The notes under the pieces are model-generated. The model ran no database searches. It saw only the letters and a program-made list of their open reading frames with translations, and was not told the DNA's origin. DNA of 64,000 nt, from the NCBI RefSeq assembly GCF_020733705.1, contig NZ_JAJFZM010000017.1, forward strand, positions 372,001 to 436,000. The letters run 5' to 3'. Shown here in pieces: positions 24,307 to 32,285 of this stretch (the first letter of the stretch is position 1; each line of letters starts with the position of its first letter). The stretch is from Nocardia australiensis. Its GTDB lineage: Bacteria > Actinomycetota > Actinomycetes > Mycobacteriales > Mycobacteriaceae. The translations under genes and the position numbers were made by a program.

Positions 24307-25715
24307 TCACGTCCAGACCTTCCGCGCGAGACGCAGTACCCTCCCCGGTGCGATGGAAAGCACGCGTCGCCATGCGGTTTCGCGGATTGGCGCGGCCGCG
24401 CATCGGCACCACACTCGCCGTCGGAACCGGTACGCTGGTCTCGCTGATGCCCGGACTACTGCCCCGAACCCCGGTGACACAGGCCGCACTCACAGGGTTG
24501 CTCGTCACGGTGGCCCTCGGTATCGCCGGTCTGGTTCGATTCCTTTCCGGGCGATGGGATTTCGATATCAATCGCCCGCTGGCCCGCTGGCGGCTGCCCT
24601 TATCGGCAGCGACCGCGGTGGCAATCGCCATCGCGGCGGCCCACGCCGGTCACTGGCAGAACGGGTTGCGGGCGGCAATGGGGATCGCGCCGATCGCACC
24701 CGACTATTGGTTGCGCTGCACCCTCGGCGTGGTGTTGATCGCCGGTGTGGGCGCCACGATCGCACGCGGCGTCTGCTGGTTCAAACGCATGCTCGGGTGG
24801 TCTCGGATGATCGCCGTCGCGACGGTCGCGTCAACGGCCGGCTACCTTGTCGGCATCCCGGCGTTGGTCGATTGGCGGCGCGACGCCTACGCGGCGGCCA
24901 GTGCGTCGATCGATCCCGCTTTGGTGCAGCCGATTTCATTCCTACGGTCCGGCAGCGCCGAGTCGGCGATCAGCTGGCCGTCCCTTGGCGCGGAGGGTCG
25001 CAAATTCGTCAGTGGGTCGCCGGCCGGGCCGATTCGCGTGTACGTGGGCCTCGACTCCGCACCGGATCTGGATTCCCGGGTGGCCCTTGCGATCTCGGAA
25101 TTGGAGCGGGCGGGCGGATTCGAGCGGTCCAATATTGTGGTCGCGATACCGACCGGGTCGGGTTGGATCGACGCCGATGCGGTGCAGGGCTTCTATCAGC
25201 GCTTCGGCGGCGACGTAGCCCTCGTCGGCATGCAGTACTCCTACGCGCCGAGCTGGGCGACCTTCCTCTTCGACCGCGACGAGGCGGTTTCCTACGCGCG
25301 AGCACTGTTCACCGCCGTGGAGGACCACCTCCGAGGGCTGGGCCACCTGCCCAAGCTGTACGTCTACGGCCAGAGCCTCGGTGCCCTCGGCGGCAGCTCG
25401 ATCTTCGCCGACGACGCCGATCAGGACCGCCGGACCTGCGCGACGCTCTGGGCGGGCCCACCTGCGGGCCAGGCCCACCACGCCGGAGCGACGATCCTGG
25501 CCAATAGCTCCGATCCGGTGGTCCATTGGTCGCCCGCGCTGCTGTGGCGCGCCCCCGACCTCATCGGCGTGCGACTGGACGCGCCTGTCCCACAGTGGCT
25601 TCCGGTGGTCAGCTTTCTGCAGACGAGCGCCGATCTGCTCGGCGCACTGAATGCCCCCGCCGGTCACGGCCACCGCTACGGCATCGACCAGGGCACGGCC
25701 CTCGGCACCTGCTGA
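24303..25715 (+). CDS. Membrane alpha/beta-hydrolase (Abhydrolase_9 type)
   Basis: 470 aa. Four to five membrane helices occupy about 35-190 (TTLAVGTGTLVSLMPGLLP, ALTGLLVTVALGIAGLV, LRCTLGVVLIAGVGATIA). A cytosolic or exported catalytic domain follows, with nucleophile motif YGQSLGALGG around residue 355 and an upstream GSGWIDADAV segment. This matches the actinobacterial integral-membrane hydrolase family with N-terminal membrane domain, seen in mycobacteria and Nocardia and of unclear substrate. Coupling to the PLA2-like gene suggests joint action on lipids (inference). Confidence 0.82.
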   Translation: MITSRPSARDAVPSPVRWKARVAMRFRGLARPRIGTTLAVGTGTLVSLMPGLLPRTPVTQAALTGLLVTVALGIAGLVRFLSGRWDFDINRPLARWRLPLSAATAVAIAIAAAHAGHWQNGLRAAMGIAPIAPDYWLRCTLGVVLIAGVGATIARGVCWFKRMLGWSRMIAVATVASTAGYLVGIPALVDWRRDAYAAASASIDPALVQPISFLRSGSAESAISWPSLGAEGRKFVSGSPAGPIRVYVGLDSAPDLDSRVALAISELERAGGFERSNIVVAIPTGSGWIDADAVQGFYQRFGGDVALVGMQYSYAPSWATFLFDRDEAVSYARALFTAVEDHLRGLGHLPKLYVYGQSLGALGGSSIFADDADQDRRTCATLWAGPPAGQAHHAGATILANSSDPVVHWSPALLWRAPDLIGVRLDAPVPQWLPVVSFLQTSADLLGALNAPAGHGHRYGIDQGTALGTC

Positions 25716-25726
25716 TAACCCGCCCC

Positions 25727-25755
25727 TTGCCCAAAGCTGCAACATGTTCTAGTTT
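25727..25755 (+). promoter_or_regulatory. Promoter of the SRPBCC gene
   Basis: TTGCCC (25727-25732), a 17-base spacer, TAGTTT (25750-25755), then six bases to the ATG at 25762. It is the most complete leaderless promoter in the window. Confidence 0.65.
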
Positions 25756-25761
25756 GCACAC

Positions 25762-26205
25762 ATGGCCTTTATCGTCGACGCCACCGTCGACATCGACGCT
25801 CCCGTCGACCTGGTATGGCAGGTGATCACGGATTTCTCCCACTACGGCGAGTGGAACCCCTTCGTTACCGAATGCCGCAGCACACTCGTTCCCGGCAAGC
25901 CGATCGATATGCTCGTCCAGGTGTCGGGCTCCACGCCGCGCCGCCAGCGCGAATGGATCCGCAGCCACACCCCCGGCCATGAGCTCAGCTACGCGATGAA
26001 GCCGGTCCCGCTGGGCGCTCTGCACAGCCTGCGCTCACACACAGTCACCGCGCTCGACGGCGATCGAACCCGCTACGAGTCCCACTTCGAACTCGCGGGC
26101 TGGTTCCAGCCGGTGGTGAGCACGATTCTCGGGAAGAACCTCCAGCGCGGCTTCACCGGCATGACCGCGGGCATCCGCACTCGGGCCGAATCCCTGCACG
26201 TCTGA
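25762..26205 (+). CDS. SRPBCC-family (polyketide cyclase/START-like) protein
   Basis: 147 aa. It has the helix-grip pattern of SRPBCC proteins: a first strand with IVDATVDIDAPVDLVWQVITD, then HYGEWNPFVTECR, central strands, and a long C-terminal helix (RGFTGMTAGIRTRAESL). Such proteins bind hydrophobic ligands in a deep pocket. No catalytic residue identifies a reaction. It has its own promoter and no obvious operon partner. Confidence 0.82.
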   Translation: MAFIVDATVDIDAPVDLVWQVITDFSHYGEWNPFVTECRSTLVPGKPIDMLVQVSGSTPRRQREWIRSHTPGHELSYAMKPVPLGALHSLRSHTVTALDGDRTRYESHFELAGWFQPVVSTILGKNLQRGFTGMTAGIRTRAESLHV

Positions 26206-26279
26206 CGTCGATCCGGGTCATTCCGGCGGCAGTCTCCCCATACCAGCGACGTTCACGGCGCGTACCAACGGTCCGGCGC

Positions 26280-26507
26280 ATGTTGACAGAACGACTCCCC
26301 GAGCCTGTGGCAGTCGCGGCGTACGAGTTCATGGCAGGCCCGCTCGTCGACAACCCGTATCGGGTCGGCAAGCGGCTCATGCCTCCGCTGGATGACCGTT
26401 GGTCGGCTCGGCGAGGCACCTACCGGATTTTGTACCGGATCGATGACAAACGGATGGTTGTCACCGTTGTCGATGTGGCCCACCGTCACGGCGCGTACCG
26501 GACCTGA
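26280..26507 (+). pseudogene. RelE/ParE-family toxin, N-terminally shortened
   Basis: 75 aa from ATG 26280. The C-terminal RelE core is clear: FMAGPLVDNPYRVGKRLMPP, then WSARRGTYRILYRIDD and VVTVVDVAHRHGAYR. RelE-type toxins normally have about 12-15 more N-terminal residues forming the first strand. Upstream the frame stays open without a start but carries only Arg-rich sequence. No antitoxin gene precedes it. A 14-base direct repeat (tcacggcgcgtacc at 26253 and 26486) brackets the coding core, suggesting a past deletion or duplication. It may still be expressed as a short protein. Confidence 0.6.
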
Positions 26508-26523
26508 ATCAGCACATCGCAAA

Positions 26524-26569
26524 ACGCCGACCGACCCCGGGCTTCAGCCATGCGGGGTCAGTCAGGCGT
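26524..26569. terminator. Hairpin between the toxin remnant and gatA
   Basis: Nested inverted repeat in the convergent gap: acgcc...gaccccg / cggggtc...ggcgt with a 13-base apical loop and a small internal loop. There is no U tract. Confidence 0.45.
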
Positions 26570-26576
26570 CAGGGCT

Positions 26577-28079
26577 TCAGTTCCCGGGTACGGCGGGCAG
26601 GGCGCCGCGGGCTGCTTCGTAGGCGGCGCCGACTCGGTAGAGGCGATCGTCGGCCAGTGCGGGGGCCATGATCTGGAGGCCGACCGGCATGCCGTCGTCG
26701 CCGCTCAACCCCGACGGCACCGACATAGCGGGGTGGCCTGCCATGTTGGTGGGCAAGGTGCACAGGTCCGACAGGTACATGGCCAGCGGATCGTCGACCT
26801 TTTCGCCCAGCTTCCACGGCGTGAAAGGGCTGGTCGGCGAGACGAGCACATCGACCTGTTCGTAGGCATTGTCGAAGTCGCGCGTGATCAGCGTGCGCAC
26901 CTTCAACGCCTGGCCATAGTAGGCGTCGTAGTAACCGGCCGAAAGCGCGTAGGTACCGATCATGATGCGGCGCTTGACTTCCGGGCCGAACCCGGCGGCC
27001 CTGGTCGCCGCCATGACCTGCTCGGCACTGTGATTGCCGTCGTCGGCGACCCGCAGGCCGTAGCGCATGGCGTCGAAGCGAGCCAGGTTCGAGGACACCT
27101 CGCTCGGCATCACCAGGTAGTACGCGGACAGCGCGTAATCGAAGTGCGGACAGGTGACCTCGACGATCTCCGCGCCGAGTTCTTTCAGCACGGCGACCGC
27201 GGCATCGAACGAGGCGAGCACACCCGGCTGGTAGCTGTCGGAGTGAAGTTCCTTCACCACACCGACTTTCACACCGCGCAAGTCTCCCTGCGCACCCGCC
27301 CGCGCGGCGGCAACCACCGGCGGCACCGGCACATCGCGCGAAGTGGAATCGCGCGGGTCGTATCCGGCGATCACCTCGTGCAGCAGCGCGGCATCGAGCA
27401 CCGTGCGTCCACAGGGCCCACCCTGATCCAGCGACGACGCACACGCGACCAAGCCGTAGCGCGACACCGTGCCGTAGGTCGGCTTGGTACCGACCGTGGC
27501 CGTCACCGCGGCAGGCTGGCGAATCGACCCACCCGTGTCGGTGCCGATGGCCAGTGGCGCCTGGTTCGAGGCCAGCGCAGCCGCCGAACCGCCACCGGAG
27601 CCGCCGGGAATTCGACTGGTATCCCAGGGGTTTCGGGTCGGGCCGTATGCGGAGTTCTCGGTGGAGGAACCCATCGCGAACTCGTCCATATTGGTTTTGC
27701 CGAGGATTGGAATCCCCGCGTCACGCAGTCGCTTGGTCACCGTCGCGTCATACGGCGACACCCAGCCCTCGAGGATCTTGGAGCCGCAGGTGGTCGGCAT
27801 GTCCGTGGTGGTGAAAACATCCTTGAGCGCCAACGGAACTCCCGCGAGCGGTGAGGCGGGCGCGCTACCCGCGGCCAGCGCGGCATCCACCTCGGCCGCG
27901 GTTGCCAGCGCCTGGTCCGCCGCGACGTGCAGGAACGCGTTGATTTCACCGTCGGCCGTCGCGATCCGATCGAGATGGGCCCGGGTGACCTCCACCGAGG
28001 ACACCTCACGACCATGGATCTTGCTCGCCAGCTCGGCCGCCGACAGCGTCGTCAGATCGGGGCCACCTGCTGAACTCAT
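26577..28079 (-). CDS. gatA: Aspartyl/glutamyl-tRNA(Asn/Gln) amidotransferase subunit A
   Basis: 500 aa from the ATG at 28079. It is the glutaminase subunit of GatCAB and hydrolyses glutamine to deliver ammonia to GatB. The amidase-signature triad is complete: Lys86 (LALKDVF), cis-Ser161 (GGSGGGSAAA) and Ser185 (DTGGSIRQPA). The ATG overlaps the gatC TGA (ATGA), so gatC-gatA are coupled. In M. tuberculosis gatA directly follows pfkA; here 14 kb intervene. Confidence 0.97.
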   Translation of the reverse strand: MSSAGGPDLTTLSAAELASKIHGREVSSVEVTRAHLDRIATADGEINAFLHVAADQALATAAEVDAALAAGSAPASPLAGVPLALKDVFTTTDMPTTCGSKILEGWVSPYDATVTKRLRDAGIPILGKTNMDEFAMGSSTENSAYGPTRNPWDTSRIPGGSGGGSAAALASNQAPLAIGTDTGGSIRQPAAVTATVGTKPTYGTVSRYGLVACASSLDQGGPCGRTVLDAALLHEVIAGYDPRDSTSRDVPVPPVVAAARAGAQGDLRGVKVGVVKELHSDSYQPGVLASFDAAVAVLKELGAEIVEVTCPHFDYALSAYYLVMPSEVSSNLARFDAMRYGLRVADDGNHSAEQVMAATRAAGFGPEVKRRIMIGTYALSAGYYDAYYGQALKVRTLITRDFDNAYEQVDVLVSPTSPFTPWKLGEKVDDPLAMYLSDLCTLPTNMAGHPAMSVPSGLSGDDGMPVGLQIMAPALADDRLYRVGAAYEAARGALPAVPGN

Positions 28080-28375
28080 TCGCCATCCCCCAAAATCTGT
28101 GGCACCAGGAACCGCTGCTCTTCGACGGCAGGAGCACCGGACAACGCCTGCTCCGAAGTCAGGCACGGCACGACCTCATCGGGGCGCGTCACATTCGTCG
28201 CCGGATTCGGCGAGGAGGTGGGGGGAACATCGGCGGCGGCGACTTCGGAGATGGTCCGCACGTGGCTCAGGATCGAATCCAGCTGACCGGCGAACTGATC
28301 GAGTTCGGACTCGGACAGGGCGAGCCTGGAAAGCCGGGCGAGGTGTGCGACCTCGTCGCGGGAGATGGCGGGCAC
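28076..28375 (-). CDS. gatC: Aspartyl/glutamyl-tRNA(Asn/Gln) amidotransferase subunit C
   Basis: 99 aa from GTG 28375, with GAAAGGGG a few bases upstream. The short helical protein (ISRDEVAHLARLSRLALSES, then LDSILSHVRTISEV, and the C-terminal PRPDEV-like TRPDEVVPCLT) wraps GatA onto GatB. A longer open frame upstream to 28600 is not supported by family length. Confidence 0.94.
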   Translation of the reverse strand: MPAISRDEVAHLARLSRLALSESELDQFAGQLDSILSHVRTISEVAAADVPPTSSPNPATNVTRPDEVVPCLTSEQALSGAPAVEEQRFLVPQILGDGE

Positions 28376-28705
28376 CGCGGAACCCCTTTCGGCATGTTGA
28401 GCATGGTGAATCGACCAGCCACAGCCTAATGGGTGCGATCGGGGGCACTCCGGCCGGAGTCCCGCCGCCGGGCCGCGCGCGACCGGGAGCGCCACCGGCC
28501 GACTCGATGCGAGTCCTCCCACGCAGACGTCGGTCGCGCGACGACACACCCCGAGCACTAGCGGGACACGCCGCGTTAGTATGAAATCGCCGAGTGGCAT
28601 TCATCACTGACACGACTTCGAGTCGATAACCCGGACCCGGGGGTGTAAGTATTGCCAGACCCGGGTATCCGTACATGACCTCGGCCGCTTAGGAAAGGAA
28701 CGCGC

Positions 28706-29356
28706 GTGTCATATCTGCTCCGCGTGCAACTTCCAGATCGACCGGGAAGCCTCGGTGCCCTCGCAGTCGCATTGGGTTCGGTCGGCGCCGACATACTTTC
28801 CCTGGACGTGGTCGAGCGCGGTGCCGGCTTCGCGGTCGACGATCTCGTCGTCGAGGTGCTGCAAGGTGCGCTGCCCGACACCTTGATCACCGCGGCCGAA
28901 TCAATCGGGGACGTGCGGGTCGATTCCATTCGCCCGTATTCCGGCATCCTCGACACCCACCGCGAACTCGAACTCGTCGATCGGGTGGCCAGCGCACGTG
29001 ACGACCGGCTACAGGTATTGGTCGACGGCGTGCCCAAGGTGCTTCGGGTCGGCTGGAGCACGATCCTCGACATGGGCCCGCATGGCACCTACCGGGTCGT
29101 CGGCAGTCCGGGTGCGCCTGAAACACAAGCGGGTTCGCCGCCGTGGATGCCGCTGGAGAAGCCCTCGGTACTCGATCCCGAGGCGGAGTGGGTTCCGCAG
29201 ATCTGGACCGATATGGACACCAAGCTGGCCGCGGCGCCGCTCGGCAACACCGGCAAGGTGCTGATGCTCGGCAGGCCGGGCGGCCCCGACTTCCGGCCGT
29301 CTGAGGTGGCGCGGCTCGGCTACCTGGCGGGCATCGTCGCGACCGTCCTCGGCTGA
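28706..29356 (+). CDS. ACT-domain protein (Rv3013-like)
   Basis: 216 aa from GTG 28706 (AGGAAAGG upstream). An N-terminal ACT domain (1-75, YLLRVQLPDRPGSLGALAVALG) is followed by a second conserved region (about 80-215) resembling a GAF-like regulatory fold (DRLQVLVDGVPKVLRVGWS...GKVLMLGRPGGPDFRPSEVARL). It is divergent from gatCA and syntenic with M. tuberculosis Rv3013. It probably senses an amino acid; the ligand is unknown. Confidence 0.85.
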   Translation: MSYLLRVQLPDRPGSLGALAVALGSVGADILSLDVVERGAGFAVDDLVVEVLQGALPDTLITAAESIGDVRVDSIRPYSGILDTHRELELVDRVASARDDRLQVLVDGVPKVLRVGWSTILDMGPHGTYRVVGSPGAPETQAGSPPWMPLEKPSVLDPEAEWVPQIWTDMDTKLAAAPLGNTGKVLMLGRPGGPDFRPSEVARLGYLAGIVATVLG

Positions 29357-29376
29357 ACGCGAATCTCCGCCGGTCC

Positions 29377-29883
29377 TCAGTACATAGGCAAGCGCAGGAC
29401 GGTGAGGTATTCGCCCCCATCGGTGCGCCAATCCCGTTCCGGTACCGGCACGAAACCGAACCTGTCATAGATCCGGCGAGCGTCCACCATTGCCGGCATG
29501 GTCGTAAGGACCACTGCGGCAAAGGATTCCGCGACCGCCATCTCGATTACAGTACGAACCAGCGCCGTCGCGGCACCGAGACCACGTGCGGTCTTCGATA
29601 CCGCGAGCATGCGGAACTCCAGCTCATCGGGTCGGGCGATCTCCGCGTAGGTGGTGGCGGGCCGTGCCACCATCAGCGACCCGATCACCCGATCACCGTG
29701 CGCCGCCACCAATATTTGCGCGTTGGCCGCCCGGTGGGTGATGTCGGCCAACTCGTCCCTATAGGGGCTGTCGGGATGCACATAGCCTTCACCGACGTAA
29801 ACCTCCACGGTCAACTCACCGACCGCGTCATATTCATCTGGCCGGGCTGTTCGAACCACAACTCGGGCGTCCATCGCGTCCAT
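29377..29883 (-). CDS. GNAT-family N-acetyltransferase
   Basis: 168 aa from the ATG at 29883 (AGGA about 9 bases upstream; another in-frame ATG lies at 29901). The GNAT core is visible: acetyl-CoA loop in EFRMLAVSKTARGLGAATALV (motif A, Q/RxxGxG/A as RGLGAA), motif B YDRFGFVPVPERDW. The substrate is unknown. It lies convergent with the ACT gene with only 20 bases between. Confidence 0.85.
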   Translation of the reverse strand: MDAMDARVVVRTARPDEYDAVGELTVEVYVGEGYVHPDSPYRDELADITHRAANAQILVAAHGDRVIGSLMVARPATTYAEIARPDELEFRMLAVSKTARGLGAATALVRTVIEMAVAESFAAVVLTTMPAMVDARRIYDRFGFVPVPERDWRTDGGEYLTVLRLPMY

Positions 29884-29941
29884 AATCGCCAATCCTGCCA
29901 CTCGGCCCGCGCTGACCGGCCATGCCCGTGCTCGCGAAGCT

Positions 29942-30265
29942 TCAGGAGAGGCCGGCCACCTGGAAGCGCTCCGGTTTACCGGTCGGGTAGACGACGGTGA
30001 GATAGTCGCCGACGGCCGGCCAGGAGTTCACGTCCCAGGCGAAGCGGCCGTAGACCACGGTACTGGGAACCGACGGGCCCGTCAGATTGCCGGTAATGGT
30101 CACGAACTGCTCGCCGGGGGCGTCGGGCCGTGGGCTCACCCCGGTGAGATACAGCGAGCCGGTTTCGGCCTGCGCGGGGTTGATCCCCCGGCGCCCACGC
30201 GCGTAGAGCATGATCAACCCGACAAGGGCGACGGCCATGATCACCAGCATCCCGAACTGCAGCAT
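29942..30265 (-). CDS. Small single-pass membrane protein
   Basis: 107 aa from the ATG at 30265. One N-terminal helix (MLQFGMLVIMAVALVGLIMLYA) is followed by a basic stop-transfer segment (RGRRG) and a beta-rich domain of about 75 residues (TGSLYLTGVSPRPDAPGEQFVTI, VVYGRFAWDVNSWPAVGDYLTV). I recognise no family with certainty. An upstream in-frame ATG at 30274 is also possible, but TAGCAT lies seven bases before 30265. Confidence 0.65.
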   Translation of the reverse strand: MLQFGMLVIMAVALVGLIMLYARGRRGINPAQAETGSLYLTGVSPRPDAPGEQFVTITGNLTGPSVPSTVVYGRFAWDVNSWPAVGDYLTVVYPTGKPERFQVAGLS

Positions 30266-30358
30266 GCTCACCATGCTATTGGGCCACGTCCGCGTCGATG
30301 AGCGCGCCACTGCCTTTACCTCGACGAACGTCGTGGCCGGCGGCCCCAGCCCGGATCG

Positions 30359-31603
30359 CTACAACGCCGCCAGTTCGCTGGCACCGTGCTCGGTCCGGCG
30401 GACCTGCCAGACCGCGGTTCGAGTTCGTTGTGAGCGACCGTTGCCGCGATCGATCAGGGTGCGGTTGTTCGTGGTGAAGATTAGTTGCGCGCCAAGGGAA
30501 TTGGTTTCCGGATTCTGGAAGAGCTGGATCAGGCGGTCGATATCCTCGGCGGGGAGATCGGCGCCGATATCGTCGATCGCGAGCACTCGGCCGGAGTCGA
30601 GTGCGTCAAGCATGGTCGGCAGCAGGCGCAGCATGGCGAGCGTCGCGGTGGATTCGTCGGTGATGCCGAAGATGGCGTCGATACCGGTGTGTGCCAGGCC
30701 GAGGCCGACGCCGCGGCGGGCCACCATCCTGGCGTACAGGGCGTCGCGGGCGGACATCAGATTGGACAGCTCGCGTTCGAGCATGACCTGGGTAATCCCC
30801 TTGTCCCGCAACAATTTATCGGCGCCGTCCGGTGCGGACGCGCACAGCTCGAGTTGTTTGGTGGTGGCGCCGATGTCGCCGTCGAGTTCCCGAAGATAGT
30901 CAGCGTAGAGCGGGTCGTTTTCCGCGATCAGTAGGTCGGTGATGCCGAGATCGGCCGTGCGCAGCAGCATCAGCAGCCGGGCCGCATGATCCGGCGATGC
31001 CGAAATATGGCTGCCGAGCCGATGCTCGATCGCGCTCGGTTGCGCCGGACCGTGCTGCACCTCGAGCATCGCGGAGAACCAGCGGTAGGCGGGCACCAGC
31101 GCCTCGGCATACATCTGCCCGGCCAGGCTGAGCAGCAAAGCATTCGGGCGCACCAGCGGGATCAGCGCGGCGATGCCGTATCGTGCCGCCTCGAACATCG
31201 GGCCGATCTTGATCTGGTCCCCGTTGCGCTCGAACACAATTCGCTTGCGCGAGCGTGGATGGGCATGCAGCCATTCCGCCGTGACGTCCGCGTTGTCCAG
31301 CTGGAAACCATAGGTATAAGGCACCCCTTCGGCAACGAAGCTCGCGACGAATTCGGTGGGCCGGTTCGGGATTCCGAGATGCGGGAAGCGCACCGGCCCC
31401 GCATAGGGATCCCAGCCGGTCACCGAATTCAATACCGCGTCCCGCATCTGCGCCAGCGCGTCGATCAGGCTCGTCTTACCGGCCGCCGCGGTACCGTACA
31501 CCGCCGTCACCGGCACCGCGACCGGGCCGCTCCCCCGGCTCGAGCGCAACTCCTGCCGGTCGGCAAGCGATCTGTGGTTGGTCACCTGAAAACTCCGCAG
31601 CAT
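30359..31603 (-). CDS. Orphan AAA/ABC-type ATPase (OLD/RloC-like fold)
   Basis: 414 aa from the ATG at 31603, preceded by GAAAGGATG. The N-terminus MLRSFQVTNHRSLADRQEL is typical of SMC/OLD-like ATPases of the AAA_15/AAA_21 group. Walker A is GTAAAGKTSL (about 37-45), and Walker B VLAIDDIGADLPA (near 345) is followed by FTTNNRTLID, a sensor-like segment. No TOPRIM, HEPN or nuclease domain is fused or adjacent. Relatives occur as stand-alone housekeeping-like ATPases and as parts of phage-defence systems (RloAB, AbiL, OLD). Here no partner gene is evident. Confidence 0.7.
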   Translation of the reverse strand: MLRSFQVTNHRSLADRQELRSSRGSGPVAVPVTAVYGTAAAGKTSLIDALAQMRDAVLNSVTGWDPYAGPVRFPHLGIPNRPTEFVASFVAEGVPYTYGFQLDNADVTAEWLHAHPRSRKRIVFERNGDQIKIGPMFEAARYGIAALIPLVRPNALLLSLAGQMYAEALVPAYRWFSAMLEVQHGPAQPSAIEHRLGSHISASPDHAARLLMLLRTADLGITDLLIAENDPLYADYLRELDGDIGATTKQLELCASAPDGADKLLRDKGITQVMLERELSNLMSARDALYARMVARRGVGLGLAHTGIDAIFGITDESTATLAMLRLLPTMLDALDSGRVLAIDDIGADLPAEDIDRLIQLFQNPETNSLGAQLIFTTNNRTLIDRGNGRSQRTRTAVWQVRRTEHGASELAAL

Positions 31604-31872
31604 CACGCCATCCTTTCGTGGCCGCCACGCCCGCGACTGCCCACCCCCACAAACGCGACACACCCGCAAGCGTGCGCGGCGAGTGCGGCGATCACCGACG
31701 CACGGCATCTACCAGCACGGATAACGACGAATCTGGACCGAATCAGCCCGAGCGACACCCAGGTTCAGGGTAGTTCAACGGCACATTCGGTATGCGAGCG
31801 CCGACACCGCGCGTTAGCATGCTGGCGCCACGGTTGCTCGTGTCGCGTTATTGCAGGCAAGCCCTTGAACGG

Positions 31873-32244
31873 ATGGTAACGATGGAACTGACGGTCGCGC
31901 GCTTGGTAGTCCGAAGCTCCATCACCGCTGCCATCGCCATAGGGTCGATGGTCGTGCTCGGCCCGCAGGCGGCCGCCGAAGCGCCCTGCCCGGACGGCAC
32001 CGCACGAATCTTCTTCAGTAACGAGACCAACACCTGCCAGGGTGGCGGCACCTATAGCTTCGGTGGATCCCCGGCGATCTCGAAGGTGTGCTCGGTGGGC
32101 TCGGTCAACGTCACCGTCGACGCCACCATCAAAACCTCCAAGACGAAGACCGCCAACCGCCACCTCGACCTCAGCAACGGTCAGTGTGGCCGCATCGACA
32201 TCCCTGGTCAGCTCGACGCCACCGTCACCGTCACACCTACCTGA
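31873..32244 (+). CDS. Small secreted cysteine-containing protein
   Basis: 123 aa from ATG 31873 (or ATG 31882). The signal peptide is LVVRSSITAAIAIGSMVVLG ending AAAEA. The mature part of about 85 residues is beta-rich, with cysteines in APCPDG, NTCQGG, KVCSVG and GQCGRI, probably two disulfides. No family was recognised. It is likely exported to the cell surface or medium. Confidence 0.6.
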   Translation: MVTMELTVARLVVRSSITAAIAIGSMVVLGPQAAAEAPCPDGTARIFFSNETNTCQGGGTYSFGGSPAISKVCSVGSVNVTVDATIKTSKTKTANRHLDLSNGQCGRIDIPGQLDATVTVTPT

Positions 32245-32285
32245 CCCCGGCGCCGCCCGTCCCGAATAACAAGGCACGGTCTGTG

